Positions 8,967-18,070 of a DNA stretch of 64,000 nt are shown here, in pieces; within the stretch, counting starts at the first letter, position 1, and the number at the start of each line of letters is the position of its first letter. The stretch is from positions 61,359-125,358 of the forward strand of contig NZ_QUET01000007.1 in assembly GCF_003478445.1 (NCBI RefSeq). Direction: 5' to 3'. A model generated the notes under the pieces. It was not told the origin of the DNA, did not search any database, and saw only the letters and a list, made by a program, of their open reading frames with translations. Position numbers and translations under genes: made by a program. Source of the stretch: Roseburia sp. AM59-24XD. GTDB lineage: Bacteria > Bacillota > Clostridia > Lachnospirales > Lachnospiraceae.

Positions 8967-10393
8967 GTGGCAGGAAAGCGCCGTTCCGGCAATGTCGTTA
9001 AAATGAAACGCAAAAATGCAAAGTTTACAGGAGCTTTTTTGGTTCTTTTTGCCATATATGTCCTTTTTCAGGGTGTCATGTCTATGACCAGGGAAAATGT
9101 GTCGATCTACGAGGTTACCGAGAAAAAGATCGCAGACGATAATCTGGTGCGCGGGATCATCCTGCGAAACGAGAAGCTGGTCACAAGCGATCAGGAGGGA
9201 TATATCAATTATTATGTTGCCGACGGAACGAAGGTGGGTGCCAGAACGAAGATCTATTCCATTGACCAGACCGGTCAGATTTATGAAAAGCTGTCCGGAA
9301 CACAGACCGGAGAGGTCAAGCTGACCTCGCAGAACACCAGCGATATCCGCAGTGAGATTGCTGCGTACCGTGCAGCATACAGTACCTCGCATTTTGAAGA
9401 AATCTACAGCTTCAAATATAATCTTGATAACACGATCTCGGAGCTGACCAATGCAAGGCTTTTAGACAATGTAACACAGATCTTAAAGGAGCAGGGCTCA
9501 CAGGGGTCTTTTCAGTTTGGAAGTGCCGGCGAGAGTGGGATCATTTCTTATACATCGGACGGGCTGGAGGCTCTTGACATGAATCATATCACGTCGAAGA
9601 CCTTTGAGAGTACGTCAGATGAGACCAAGCAGCTACGTCAGACAGAATCAGTCAAAGCGGGGACGCCGATCTATCGTCTTGTGACGAATGAGAGCTGGTC
9701 GGTTGTGTTTCCGTTATCGAAGGAGCAGTTCAAAAATATCCAGCAGGATAAGACCGTCACGGTGACGCTGAAGAAGATCCAGGCAAAGGTGACACCGCAG
9801 GTAACCACGTTTACCATGGATGGCGGGTATTATGCCCGGATAGATCTGAAGCGTTATATGATCCAGTATATCAACAACCGTTATATTGATCTGGAGATCA
9901 AAATGAACGATGAGGCGGGATTGAAGATTCCACGGTCTTCCATTTTGAAGAAGAAGTTTTATAAGATCCCGGAAGAGTATGTGGTGAATACACAGAAGGG
10001 AGAGGGTGTCCTTGCGGTAACCTACAAAAAGGACGGGACACCGGAGTATACCGCCCGGTATCCACAGATTTTAAAGATTACCGCGAAGGTAAAGAACAGT
10101 GACGGCGAGATGGTTGATGAGACAACCTGTTATATTTCGGCAGATGCATTTGATGCCGGTTCCGAGATTGCGGATGATACCGCAGGAACCAACAGCTTGC
10201 GCTGACGGAGCTTGCAGAGCTAGACGGCGTGTATTGTTGTAACAAGGGATATTGCGAATTTCGCCCGATCCAGATCGCTTATCAGAATAATGAATACAGC
10301 ATCATCAAGAAGGATACTTCCGGCGGATTGTCGGCGTATGATCACATTATTCTGGATCCTAAGGTGATCCGAGAGGACGACATCATATATTGA
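8967..10393 (+). CDS. HlyD-like membrane-anchored protein of the sepF cluster (one frame break)
   Basis: Single N-terminal membrane helix (about residues 18-38) followed by an extracytoplasmic domain resembling HlyD-type adaptor proteins found upstream of yggS-sepF in clostridia. Role unknown; a division-linked function is only suggested by position. GTG 8967 follows GGAGGG. The first frame stops at TGA 10203-10205. In the next frame, from about 10184, a clear C-terminal block continues (LDGVYCCNKGYCEFRPIQI, YDHIILDPKV) to TGA 10391-10393. One missing base at 10184-10203 would restore a protein of about 475 residues. Confidence 0.75.
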
Positions 10394-10420
10394 TACTACA
10401 TTGGGAAAGGACGAATTACC

Positions 10421-11116
10421 ATGATCAAAGATAATTTACAAAATGTCGAAGAAAATATCCGGCAGGCATGTTTACGTTCCGGAAGGGATGTTTCCGAGGT
10501 GACACTGATCAGTGTCAGTAAGACCAAGCCGGTAGAAATGATACAGGAGGCATATGAATACGGAAAGCGCGAGTTCGGTGAGAACAAGGCGCAGGAGCTT
10601 AAGGAGAAGTATGAGGTGCTGCCAAAGGATATTAAATGGCATTTTATCGGTCATCTTCAGACCAATAAGATCAAATATATCATCGGAAGAACCTGCCTGA
10701 TCCATTCGGTTGATTCCCTGCATCTGGCAGAGGCAATCGAGAAGGAATGCGTAAAGCGCAATACCCATGTAGATATTCTGGTGGAGGTCAATGTGGCACA
10801 GGAGGCATCCAAATTCGGTCTCAAGCTGGAGGATACACTCGAGCTTGTCCGTCAGATTTCAAAACTGGAGCATCTGCATATTCGCGGATTGATGACGATA
10901 GCGCCTTTTGTCGAAGATCCGGAAGAAAATCGCAGTATTTTTCGTCAATTAAAGCAATTGTCGGTTGACATTGGAGCTAAAAACATTGATAATGTTGATA
11001 TGAGTGTTCTTTCTATGGGAATGACAGGTGACTATCAGGTTGCCGTAGAGGAAGGTGCGACACATGTTCGTGTCGGCACAGGAATTTTCGGAGAGAGAAA
11101 TTACGATATAAAATAG
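10421..11116 (+). CDS. YggS/YlmE family pyridoxal-phosphate homeostasis protein
   Basis: PLP-binding protein of alanine-racemase-like fold with no known catalytic activity, involved in vitamin B6 and amino-acid balance. The 231-residue protein shows TLISVSKTKPVEM (Lys binding PLP), the FGENKAQE segment, WHFIGHLQTNK and the C-terminal LSMGMTGDYQVAVEEGAT. The start has GGAAAGGA upstream. Its place immediately before sepF is the conserved ylm cluster arrangement of Firmicutes. Confidence 0.94.
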   Translation: MIKDNLQNVEENIRQACLRSGRDVSEVTLISVSKTKPVEMIQEAYEYGKREFGENKAQELKEKYEVLPKDIKWHFIGHLQTNKIKYIIGRTCLIHSVDSLHLAEAIEKECVKRNTHVDILVEVNVAQEASKFGLKLEDTLELVRQISKLEHLHIRGLMTIAPFVEDPEENRSIFRQLKQLSVDIGAKNIDNVDMSVLSMGMTGDYQVAVEEGATHVRVGTGIFGERNYDIK

Positions 11117-11143
11117 ATGTGAGAGACATCGGGAGGTAAAGTT

Positions 11144-11725
11144 ATGGCGAATCCATTAGGAAATCTGTTACAGTTATTGAGACTCGGAGACGATGAGGAC
11201 TATGATGACGATTACTATGAGGATGATTTCGAGGACGATATCGATGAGGAGGAAGAGAGAAGTCTTCTGGCGGAAGAGCAGAGACGTCAGAAACGTTCTG
11301 AGCGAAAGAGCAGTCGTCGTTCCGGTTATGATGAGGAGGAAGGGGAGTCCCGTCAGCCGGCGCCGGAGCCAAGAAGAACTTCTGTACGTACAGCATCCAA
11401 TAAGGTAGTTCCGATCCGGACAACTGCCAGGGGGTTAGAGGTATGCATCTGCAAGCCGAAGAATTTTGGGGATTCAACGGATGCGTGTGAGATGCTTCTT
11501 CAGGGGCGTGCTGTTGTGGTCAATCTTGAAGGAATTGACATTATGGAAGCACAGAGGATCATGGATTTCATCTCAGGATGCATTTTTGCAATTTCCGGTA
11601 AAATGCACCAGATCTCAAGATATATCTTTATATTCTCTCCGGAAAATGTTGACATTTCCGGAGATTATCTGGAGCTTTCCAGAGATGATGAGTTTGGGAT
11701 TCCGACACTGAACAAGGAGTTCTAA
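11144..11725 (+). CDS. sepF: Cell division protein SepF
   Basis: FtsZ-bundling membrane-associated division factor. The N-terminus carries a short hydrophobic segment (NLLQLLRL) followed by a strongly acidic linker (about residues 19-50). The conserved C-terminal SepF domain includes ICKPKNFGDSTDACEML, VVVNLEGIDIMEAQRIMDF and the FSPENVDI end. Length is 193 residues. It is followed after one base by yggT, as in the B. subtilis ylmF-ylmG order. Confidence 0.95.
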   Translation: MANPLGNLLQLLRLGDDEDYDDDYYEDDFEDDIDEEEERSLLAEEQRRQKRSERKSSRRSGYDEEEGESRQPAPEPRRTSVRTASNKVVPIRTTARGLEVCICKPKNFGDSTDACEMLLQGRAVVVNLEGIDIMEAQRIMDFISGCIFAISGKMHQISRYIFIFSPENVDISGDYLELSRDDEFGIPTLNKEF

Positions 11726-11726
11726 G

Positions 11727-11993
11727 ATGCGGCTGGTTTTTTATACCTTTCAATGTTTTTTCATTGTGCTGGATGTCATCGTTTTGTTGTATCTGCTTCG
11801 CAACATTCTTGTAATGATGCCGTTTGGCAGCAGCATTGTTCGGCTGATCGCCGTTCTAATGACACCCATGTGGTATCCGATGCAGTGGCTGGTGAAGCAT
11901 TCAATCCTGTGCACTGCAAAGTTTGATCTATGTCCGTATCTTTTGATCATAATACTGACTTATTTACAGGAACTTTGTTCCTGTTTCGTATAG
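11727..11993 (+). CDS. YggT family membrane protein
   Basis: An 88-residue protein with two hydrophobic stretches and the YggT signature around LTPMWYPMQWLV. It starts one base after the sepF stop. Family members sit between sepF and divIVA in Firmicutes; the molecular role is unclear. Confidence 0.85.
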   Translation: MRLVFYTFQCFFIVLDVIVLLYLLRNILVMMPFGSSIVRLIAVLMTPMWYPMQWLVKHSILCTAKFDLCPYLLIIILTYLQELCSCFV

Positions 11994-12085
11994 GTAAGTG
12001 CTCGTAATGTAGCGGAAAACAAGGGTAAAATGATGATTTTGCCATTTATATGAACATTTTATAATTTTCAGAGGAGGTAAATTGT

Positions 12086-14352
12086 ATGCTTACACCGATT
12101 GACATTCAAAATCATGTACTGAAATCCACTATGGGAGGATACAACAAAAAGGAGACAGACGATTTTATTGAATCAATTCAGGTCAGCTATGAACAGCTTT
12201 ATAAGGAGAATAGCGATCTCAAAAAGAAAATCACGACGCTGAGTGAGGGTATCCAGTATTATAAGCAGATGGAGGGGACATTGCAGAAAACACTGGTGCT
12301 TGCTGAGCAGACAGCATCCGAGACGCTGGAGACATCCAAGACTGCGGCAGCGCAGGTTGAGAAGGAGTCCAGAGCAAAGGCTGAGGTAATGCTGCGTGAG
12401 GCAAAATCGCGTGCAGACGGGTTAGTAGCAGATGCACAGGAAAAGGCAAATAAGCTTACAAGAGAGTCTGAGGAGCGTGCGGCTTCTCTGAAGAAGGAGT
12501 CTGAGAAAACTGCTGCCGCATTAAAGCTGGAGTCTGAGACAAAGGCAGAGACGCTGACAAAGGAATCTGAGGAGAGGGCTGCGGCTGTCACAAAGGAGGC
12601 TGAGGAGAAGGCTCAGAAGGTGACAAGCGAGGCACAGGAGAAAGCAGATACACTTGAGAAGGAGTCACAGAAGAAGGCGGACGAGCTTGTTGCAGAAGCT
12701 GAGAAGAAAGCAGACAATATCATGTATAATGCGAAGGAACGTGCAGACCGCATTATGGCAGATACAAAGCAGTCAGCGGATGAAGTGATCAAGGATACAC
12801 GCGAGAAGACAGAGGAGAAATTAGCAGAGTCCGGCAAGCAGATTGCAGAGCTTACCGGTATCGTCAGAAAGCTGATGGGCTGTTATGATGAATATAACAG
12901 CAGTTTAACGATCTTCTGAATAAGCAGTTAGAGCAGTTGCAGGATGAGGATCTGAGCACAGCAGATTTAGAGGAGCTGTTAGAGTCCCAGCAGGTTAAAA
13001 TGGCTGAGGAGCAGGTTGCTGCAAAGCAGAGTGTTGATGATATGGAGGAACACACCAGGGAGCTTGACCTTCCGGTTGAGGACACGGCTCCTGAGAGGAA
13101 AGAGGAAGAAAAGGCTGAGGAGACTGACATTCTTGCAGAGGGGCTTTTAAAAGAGGCAGAAGACAAGGCTTCTGAGGAGGAAACTTCAGGAGAAACTTCT
13201 TCTTTGAATATTGAGACTCCATCCGTTGATGAGGTTGCTTCCGGTATTCATGTTACAGCAGAGGAAGCAGTTGCTTCTTATACGGTACCGGAGGAGACAG
13301 AGGCAGAGAAGTCTGCAGATGATATCCAGTCCAAGTTAGAAGAGATTGATTCCATTGCCGAAGAGGCTTTAAAGGAGATGAAGCAGGAGTCATCTGAGAA
13401 TCCATTTACAGCAGTAAACAACATGCTCGGAACCTCTTATGATGATTTTGTACCGGGACAGACGACAGAGACTGCCGGGGAAGCTTCTTCATCAGAGCAG
13501 GAGACAAAGGAAGCTGAAGAAACACCTGCACCGGTTGTTGCTGAGGCTGAGACGGAGAAGACGGAAGAATCTGTTGCAGACAGCACAGAGACAAAGGAGA
13601 TTCCTCCGACAACAACGGATGAGCTTCCAACTGTTCAGGAGACATACGATGCAGATACCTACGTAACCAATGAGACATACTTTGGTTCTGCGGATAATAT
13701 GACATATTCAATTCCGGATCCTGTTCCGGCAGCAACCACAGAGGAGTCTGTGGAGATTCAGGCTGAGCCGGTCGAGGAGGAAGAGGCAGAGAGTACACCG
13801 GTACATGAGATCCCAATGCCTGACTTTAGTAAATTAGATGCTGTCAGCGAGGAACAGCCGGTTGTACCACATGCTGTTCCAATGCCTGATTTCAGCAAGC
13901 TGGATGCCAAGAAGGAAGAGCCTGATGTGAGTGCTGATCTTGATACGATTGCAGCAGAGGCGATGGCTTCCCTGAATACTGACAGCAGCAAGGAGACAAC
14001 GGATGAGCTTCCAACTGTTCAGGAGACATATGACACAGACACCTATGTAACTAATGAGACATACTTTGGTTCTGCAGATAATATGACATATTCAATTCCG
14101 GATCCGGCACCAAAGACAGAAGAGTCTGCGGAGGATGATTTCGCTGCAGGGATCAGCGGTGTAGATCCAACAGCAAACGGAACAATTCCACAGGCACCGG
14201 GTGAGCTTTTTACCGCACCAAGTGAGTTTGATAATGTTCCGGCCGCAGACGATGAATTTGCAGTAACCAAGCCGGAGGATCCTGCTTCTGAGGTTATGCC
14301 GGAGGAGACAAAGAGTGTGAGTCCATTTACAATGATTGATGCAGAGGAATAA
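12086..14352 (+). CDS. DivIVA-domain protein with long coiled coil and acidic repeat tail (one frame break)
   Basis: Residues 1-60 are a DivIVA membrane-curvature-binding domain (TPIDIQNHVLKSTMGGYN, DDFI). A long alanine/glutamate/lysine coiled coil (about 80-255) follows, built from repeated ESEERAA-like units. In this frame the reading stops at 12919. Restoring one T in the TTT at 12904-12906 gives SSFNDLLNKQLEQLQDEDL and joins the next frame, so the real product is probably one protein of about 755 residues. The tail is very acidic and contains a near-identical repeat of about 37 residues at nucleotides 13612-13722 and 13996-14105, plus two PMPDFSKLDA copies. Likely a polar or septal scaffold. 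Confidence 0.8.
13612..14105 (+). repeat. Two-copy internal repeat in the DivIVA-like gene
   Basis: Copies at 13612-13722 and 13996-14105 both encode TDELPTVQETYD, TYVTNETYFGSADN and MTYSIPDP with only a few substitutions. They differ mainly at synonymous positions, which indicates tandem amplification within the gene. Confidence 0.85.
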
Positions 14353-14388
14353 TACAGATTGGATGAAATATTTCGGCTGCTAATAATT

Positions 14389-14434
14389 ACTGCCAGACCA
14401 GATGCAGTTTCCGCTTTGGTTTGGCAGTTTTTTT
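14389..14434 (+). terminator. Rho-independent terminator after the DivIVA-like gene
   Basis: Twelve-base stem (ACTGCCAGACCA with TGGTTTGGCAGT, one G-T pair), a 16-base loop and a run of seven T. It separates the division cluster from lspA. Confidence 0.85.
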
Positions 14435-14453
14435 CGGAAAGGAATTTATAAAT

Positions 14454-14972
14454 ATGAAGAAGTATATCAAAGGTATTTTGCTGTTTCTTATACTGTTTGG
14501 AATCGACCAGTGGACCAAAAATGCGGCAACTATATATTTAAAGGGACAGGAGACTAAGAAGGTGTTGGGAGATTTCTTTGTGCTTCGTTACCTGAAAAAT
14601 TACGGTGCTGCATTTGGCATTTTACAAAATAAACAGATATTTCTGATCCTGTTGACTGCTGTGATCTTGGTAATGATCCTGTATGTGTATATTAAGACGC
14701 CGGACACACCGCATTATCGTCTGATCCGTATATTCAGCATTATGCTTGCTGCAGGTGCAATGGGAAATATGTATGACCGCTTTGCGCATCGCTACGTCAT
14801 TGATTTTCTGTATGCAAAGGTGATCGATTTTCCAATCTTTAATGTGGCGGACTGCTACGTTGTTGTATCTGCGGTGGTTCTTGCCATGCTGATCGGATTT
14901 TATTATCAGGAAGAGGATATGGCGGTCTACAAATTTGGCGGGAAAAAAGAAAAAGAAAGCAGTAGTCTGTAA
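14454..14972 (+). CDS. lspA: Lipoprotein signal peptidase (signal peptidase II)
   Basis: Membrane aspartic protease that cleaves prolipoprotein signal peptides. Four membrane helices are visible, with the two catalytic aspartates in GNMYDRFAHRYVIDFL and FPIFNVADCYVV. The N-terminal DQWTKN motif is also typical. ATG 14454, preceded by GGAAAGG, gives 172 residues; the frame is open further upstream inside the terminator, which argues against the longer start. It is followed by rluD, a common lspA-rluD pair. Confidence 0.95.
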   Translation: MKKYIKGILLFLILFGIDQWTKNAATIYLKGQETKKVLGDFFVLRYLKNYGAAFGILQNKQIFLILLTAVILVMILYVYIKTPDTPHYRLIRIFSIMLAAGAMGNMYDRFAHRYVIDFLYAKVIDFPIFNVADCYVVVSAVVLAMLIGFYYQEEDMAVYKFGGKKEKESSSL

Positions 14973-15034
14973 CATTACCGGAAATAATGAGAAAAAGTCA
15001 GTCTATATATTTGCAGTAAATGATGAGGAAGAAA

Positions 15035-15967
15035 ATGACAGAAGAACGATATGAATTTACAGTTGCTCCGGAAGAGGAGGGAAGACGTCTGGATGCATAT
15101 CTGGCACAGAAGCTGCCGGATTACTCCAGATCATTCCTACAGAAGAATATTAAAAGCAAAGCAGTTTTGATCAACGGGAAGGCAGCGAAAGCAAGCTATA
15201 AGGTGATGGGACAGGATCAGATCGTGTTTGAGGCACCGGAACCGGTAGAGCCTGCGATTGTACCCGAGAATATTCCACTTGATATTTTATACGAGGATGA
15301 CGATGTGATCGTGATCAATAAACCCAAACAGGTGGTGGTGCATCCGGCACCGGGACATTATACCGGAACAATCGTTAATGCATTAATGTATCACTGTAAG
15401 GATTCCCTTTCAGGGATCAATGGCGTTATGCGTCCGGGAATCGTGCATCGTATCGATCAGGACACAACCGGTGTGATCGTTGCCTGCAAAAACGATTATG
15501 CACATCAGTGCATTGCAGAACAGCTTAAGGAACATTCGATCACGCGAAGGTATCATGCAATCGTACTCGGATCCCTTGCAGAAGATGGTACCGTAGAGGG
15601 GAAGATCGGTCGTCATCCGGTTGACCGCAAGAAGATGGCGATCAATGAAAAAAACGGCAAAGAAGCCGTCACACATTATCATATTCTGGATGAACTCAAT
15701 GGCAAATACACTTATGTGGAATGCCAGCTTGAGACGGGACGCACGCATCAGATCCGTGTGCATATGGCAAGCATTGGTCATCCGATTCTGGGAGATCAGG
15801 TATATGGTCCGCAAAAGTGTCCGTTCCGGTTGACAGGTCAGACCCTGCATGCAAAGGTTCTTGGCTTTATTCATCCAAGAACGAAGGAGTATATGGAATT
15901 TGAGGCACCGCTGCCGGAGTATTTTGAAAAGCTTGTAACACAGCTTTCTGCAAAAAAGAACATATGA
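15035..15967 (+). CDS. rluD: Ribosomal large-subunit pseudouridine synthase, RluD family
   Basis: Modifies uridines in 23S rRNA. An N-terminal S4 RNA-binding domain (about residues 13-75) precedes the catalytic domain with VVNKP-like VINKPKQVVVHPAPGH, the catalytic Asp in HRIDQDTTGVIV, and the LETGRTHQIRVH motif. ATG 15035 is preceded by GAGGAAG and gives 310 residues; two earlier in-frame ATGs at 15020 and 15023 have no ribosome-binding site. Confidence 0.93.
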   Translation: MTEERYEFTVAPEEEGRRLDAYLAQKLPDYSRSFLQKNIKSKAVLINGKAAKASYKVMGQDQIVFEAPEPVEPAIVPENIPLDILYEDDDVIVINKPKQVVVHPAPGHYTGTIVNALMYHCKDSLSGINGVMRPGIVHRIDQDTTGVIVACKNDYAHQCIAEQLKEHSITRRYHAIVLGSLAEDGTVEGKIGRHPVDRKKMAINEKNGKEAVTHYHILDELNGKYTYVECQLETGRTHQIRVHMASIGHPILGDQVYGPQKCPFRLTGQTLHAKVLGFIHPRTKEYMEFEAPLPEYFEKLVTQLSAKKNI

Positions 15968-16021
15968 TATTTTTCGGATGATGAAGCTGCGAGCAAATCA
16001 GACCTCTCTGTACTTACGTGA

Positions 16022-16035
16022 TCTACACATGTAGA
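16022..16035. promoter_or_regulatory. BlaI-type operator candidate 1
   Basis: Dyad TCTACA-ca-TGTAGA, matching the TACA-N2-TGTA core of BlaI/MecI operators. It lies about 270 bases before the promoter, so its role is uncertain. Confidence 0.4.
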
Positions 16036-16156
16036 ACGGGCCTGAAAAGTGATATAAGCGACATATATGGTTGATTAAAATAGTTTTGTTGGCACTGTAA
16101 AATAATAATTTATCATGTGCATATTCAAATCTGGAATGATGCATATTAACATAATT

Positions 16157-16168
16157 CTACATCTGTAG
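16157..16168. promoter_or_regulatory. BlaI-type operator candidate 2
   Basis: Dyad CTACA-tc-TGTAG, the same core as the site at 16022. A looser copy, ACA-N4-TGTAG, lies downstream of the -10 box near 16360. Confidence 0.4.
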
Positions 16169-16301
16169 CATGTTTGTAATACAACAGTAAGACAAAATAC
16201 AAATTCGAAAATCGATATCGCTTGGTGTAAATAAAATGTAATATACTTAATTTTTGTGCAAAGTGAATTAAAATGCATGTAATTTTTTAGACATATTCCC
16301 G

Positions 16302-16330
16302 TTGACGAAAGACTTCTAAGTGAGTAGAAT
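16302..16330 (+). promoter_or_regulatory. Promoter of the BlaI-type repressor
   Basis: TTGACG at 16302 and TAGAAT at 16325 with a 17-base spacer. This leaves a leader of about 135 bases before the ATG at 16469. Confidence 0.65.
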
Positions 16331-16468
16331 AAAAGCAGACTGGGTATGATTGGAATGACATAGCTGTAGAATGCAATTGCAAAATGAGAACACAATTGTA
16401 GAAAACGTGTACCCTTTTTCTGTTAATGACATTATTATGGGGGTTACTTTGAAACTGGAGGATAATTC

Positions 16469-16834
16469 ATGAAAGAGATACGTTTACATGAAGGTGAATT
16501 AAATGTTATGGAGCTTTTATGGTCTAATAAGGCACTGGCTGCCAGAGATATTTCCAAGATCATCAAGGAATATATCGGCTGGGAAAAAAACACAACCTAT
16601 ACGGTGATCAAACGTCTGATTGATAAAGGCGCAATCACCAGAGAAGATCCGGGCTTTATCTGTCGTGCCAATATTACAAAGAGAAAGATTCAGGAAATTG
16701 AAACAAAGGCATTGCTGAATCAGATGTATAACGGATCGTTGGAGAACTTTATTCAGTCATATCTTGCAAATCAGAAGTTTAGCGAGTCAGAACGCAACGA
16801 ACTTCAAAAGCTTTTATCCGGGCAGGGCAGATAG
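16469..16834 (+). CDS. BlaI/MecI/CopY family transcriptional repressor
   Basis: A 121-residue winged-helix protein. The N-terminal domain has the family pattern LNVMELLWSNKALAARDI, TTYTVIKRLIDKGAI and a C-terminal dimerisation segment. Relatives repress beta-lactamase or copper genes and are usually paired with a BlaR sensor protease. No blaR-like gene is adjacent, so the inducing partner and targets are unknown. GGAGG precedes the ATG. Confidence 0.88.
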   Translation: MKEIRLHEGELNVMELLWSNKALAARDISKIIKEYIGWEKNTTYTVIKRLIDKGAITREDPGFICRANITKRKIQEIETKALLNQMYNGSLENFIQSYLANQKFSESERNELQKLLSGQGR

Positions 16835-16851
16835 TAGTATCTGTCTTTTTT
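16826..16851 (+). terminator. Terminator of the BlaI-type gene
   Basis: GGCAGATA pairs with TATCTGTC around a GTAG loop, followed by six T. The left arm overlaps the stop codon. Confidence 0.7.
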
Positions 16852-16970
16852 AAATCACTCTCTTGGATAAACTCCAGTTTTTCAAATAGAGCTTGCCGGT
16901 TTAAGCCCAATATGATACAATATGGCTACGGCGTTATTATTTTAATAAGACTTATAAGGAGTTGTTATTT

Positions 16971-18036
16971 ATGGGAACATCCAACGTACAGACATATCAT
17001 CAGAGTACATCGAATCAGAATACTGTGAAGCTGCGCGAGCTGTTAAAGACAATGCCGTCTTTCTGCAGGGATTATTTTCGCGGAATTGAACCGACTACCA
17101 CAGCAAAGACACGGATTGGTTACGGGTATGATATTCGTACCTTTTTCCGTTTCCTGCTGTCTGAGAATCCGTCTTTTAAGAACGCACAGATGACGGATAT
17201 CTGTCTTAGTGATCTGGATCAGCTCCGGCCGGTGGATATTGAAGAATATCTGGAATATCTCAAATATTATACCTATGATGGTCAGGTGTTTACGAATGAT
17301 GAACGAGGCATTAAGCGCAAGTTTGCTTCGTTAAGAAGCTTTTTTCTGTATTATCAGAAGCGGGATCTGTTGCGCCATAATCCAACGGTTGTGGTCGATA
17401 TGCCTAAGCTTCATGACCGGGAAATTATCCGGCTGGATGCCGACGAAGTCAGTGATCTTTTAGAGCTTGTTGAGCATGGAGGAGATCATTTGTCCGGCAT
17501 GAAAAAGGTCTATTATGAGAAAAATAAGCAGAGAAATATTGCGATTTTTACATTGTTTCTTGGAACGGGGATTCGTGTTTCGGAGTGTGTCGGACTTGAT
17601 ATTGAGGATGTTGATTTTAAGAATAACCGTATCCGGATCATTCGGAAAGGCGGCAAGGAGGAATATGTTTATTTTGGCGAGGAGGTTGCCACTGCGTTGA
17701 AAAGCTATATTACTGAGGAACGTGTTCACGTTAAGCCCAGGGAAGGTCATGAACATGCCCTCTTCTATTCGATACAGAAGAGACGCATCAGTGTGCAGGC
17801 GATCGAAAATCTGGTGAATGAATATACTTCTCAGATCACTTCTTTTAAGCATATTACACCGCATAGCTGCGCAGTACCTATGGCACGGCACTTTATCAGC
17901 AGACCGGTGATATTTATCTTGTGGCAGAGGTTCTGGGGCACAATGACGTTAATACCACCAGAAAGCATTATGCGGCAATGGATGATGAACAGAAACGAAG
18001 TGCGGCTGATGCAGTGACGCTGCATAAAAACGGTGA
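16971..18036 (+). CDS. Tyrosine recombinase/integrase, XerC/D-like (frame breaks near the C-terminus)
   Basis: A site-specific DNA recombinase: SAM-like core-binding domain (about residues 30-140) and catalytic domain with GTGIRVSECVGLD (first Arg), GGKEEYVYF (Lys hairpin), ITPH, and, after a shift, LVAEVLGHNDVNTTRKHYA with the active Tyr. The main frame ends at 18017. Restoring one A at 17865 (CATAGC to CATAAGC) yields ITPHKLRSTYGTALYQQ and joins the correct frame. A second missing A in the run at 18026-18030 would place a stop at 18034-18036; otherwise that frame stays open to 18313, inside the convergent amidase gene. ATG 16971 follows AAGGAG. No phage or transposon genes lie nearby. Confidence 0.75.
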
Positions 18037-18065
18037 TATCTTTTATCTGCTAAAAATATCACCGT
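18026..18065 (-). terminator. Terminator of the amidase gene
   Basis: On the minus strand a ten-base stem (ACGGTGATAT with ATATCACCGT on the plus strand) is followed by five T. It sits just past the amidase stop. Confidence 0.75.
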
Positions 18066-18070
18066 ACTTC

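Larger units (their letters stand above)
15968..16468. other. Intergenic stretch upstream of the BlaI-type repressor
   Basis: About 500 AT-rich bases with no convincing gene. They hold two short dyads of the TACA-N2-TGTA type (16022-16035 and 16157-16168) and one good promoter (16302-16330). A 106-codon open frame on the minus strand (16075-16395) has no ribosome-binding site and a composition typical of AT-rich noise. Confidence 0.6.

Noticed and set aside
12937..14352. Separate 471-residue gene after the DivIVA-like frame
   Set aside because: There is no ribosome-binding site, and adding one T at 12904-12906 joins it to the DivIVA-like frame with a continuous helical sequence.
16075..16395. 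106-codon open frame on the minus strand
   Set aside because: No ribosome-binding site, composition is AT-rich noise, and it covers the promoter and dyads upstream of the BlaI-type gene.
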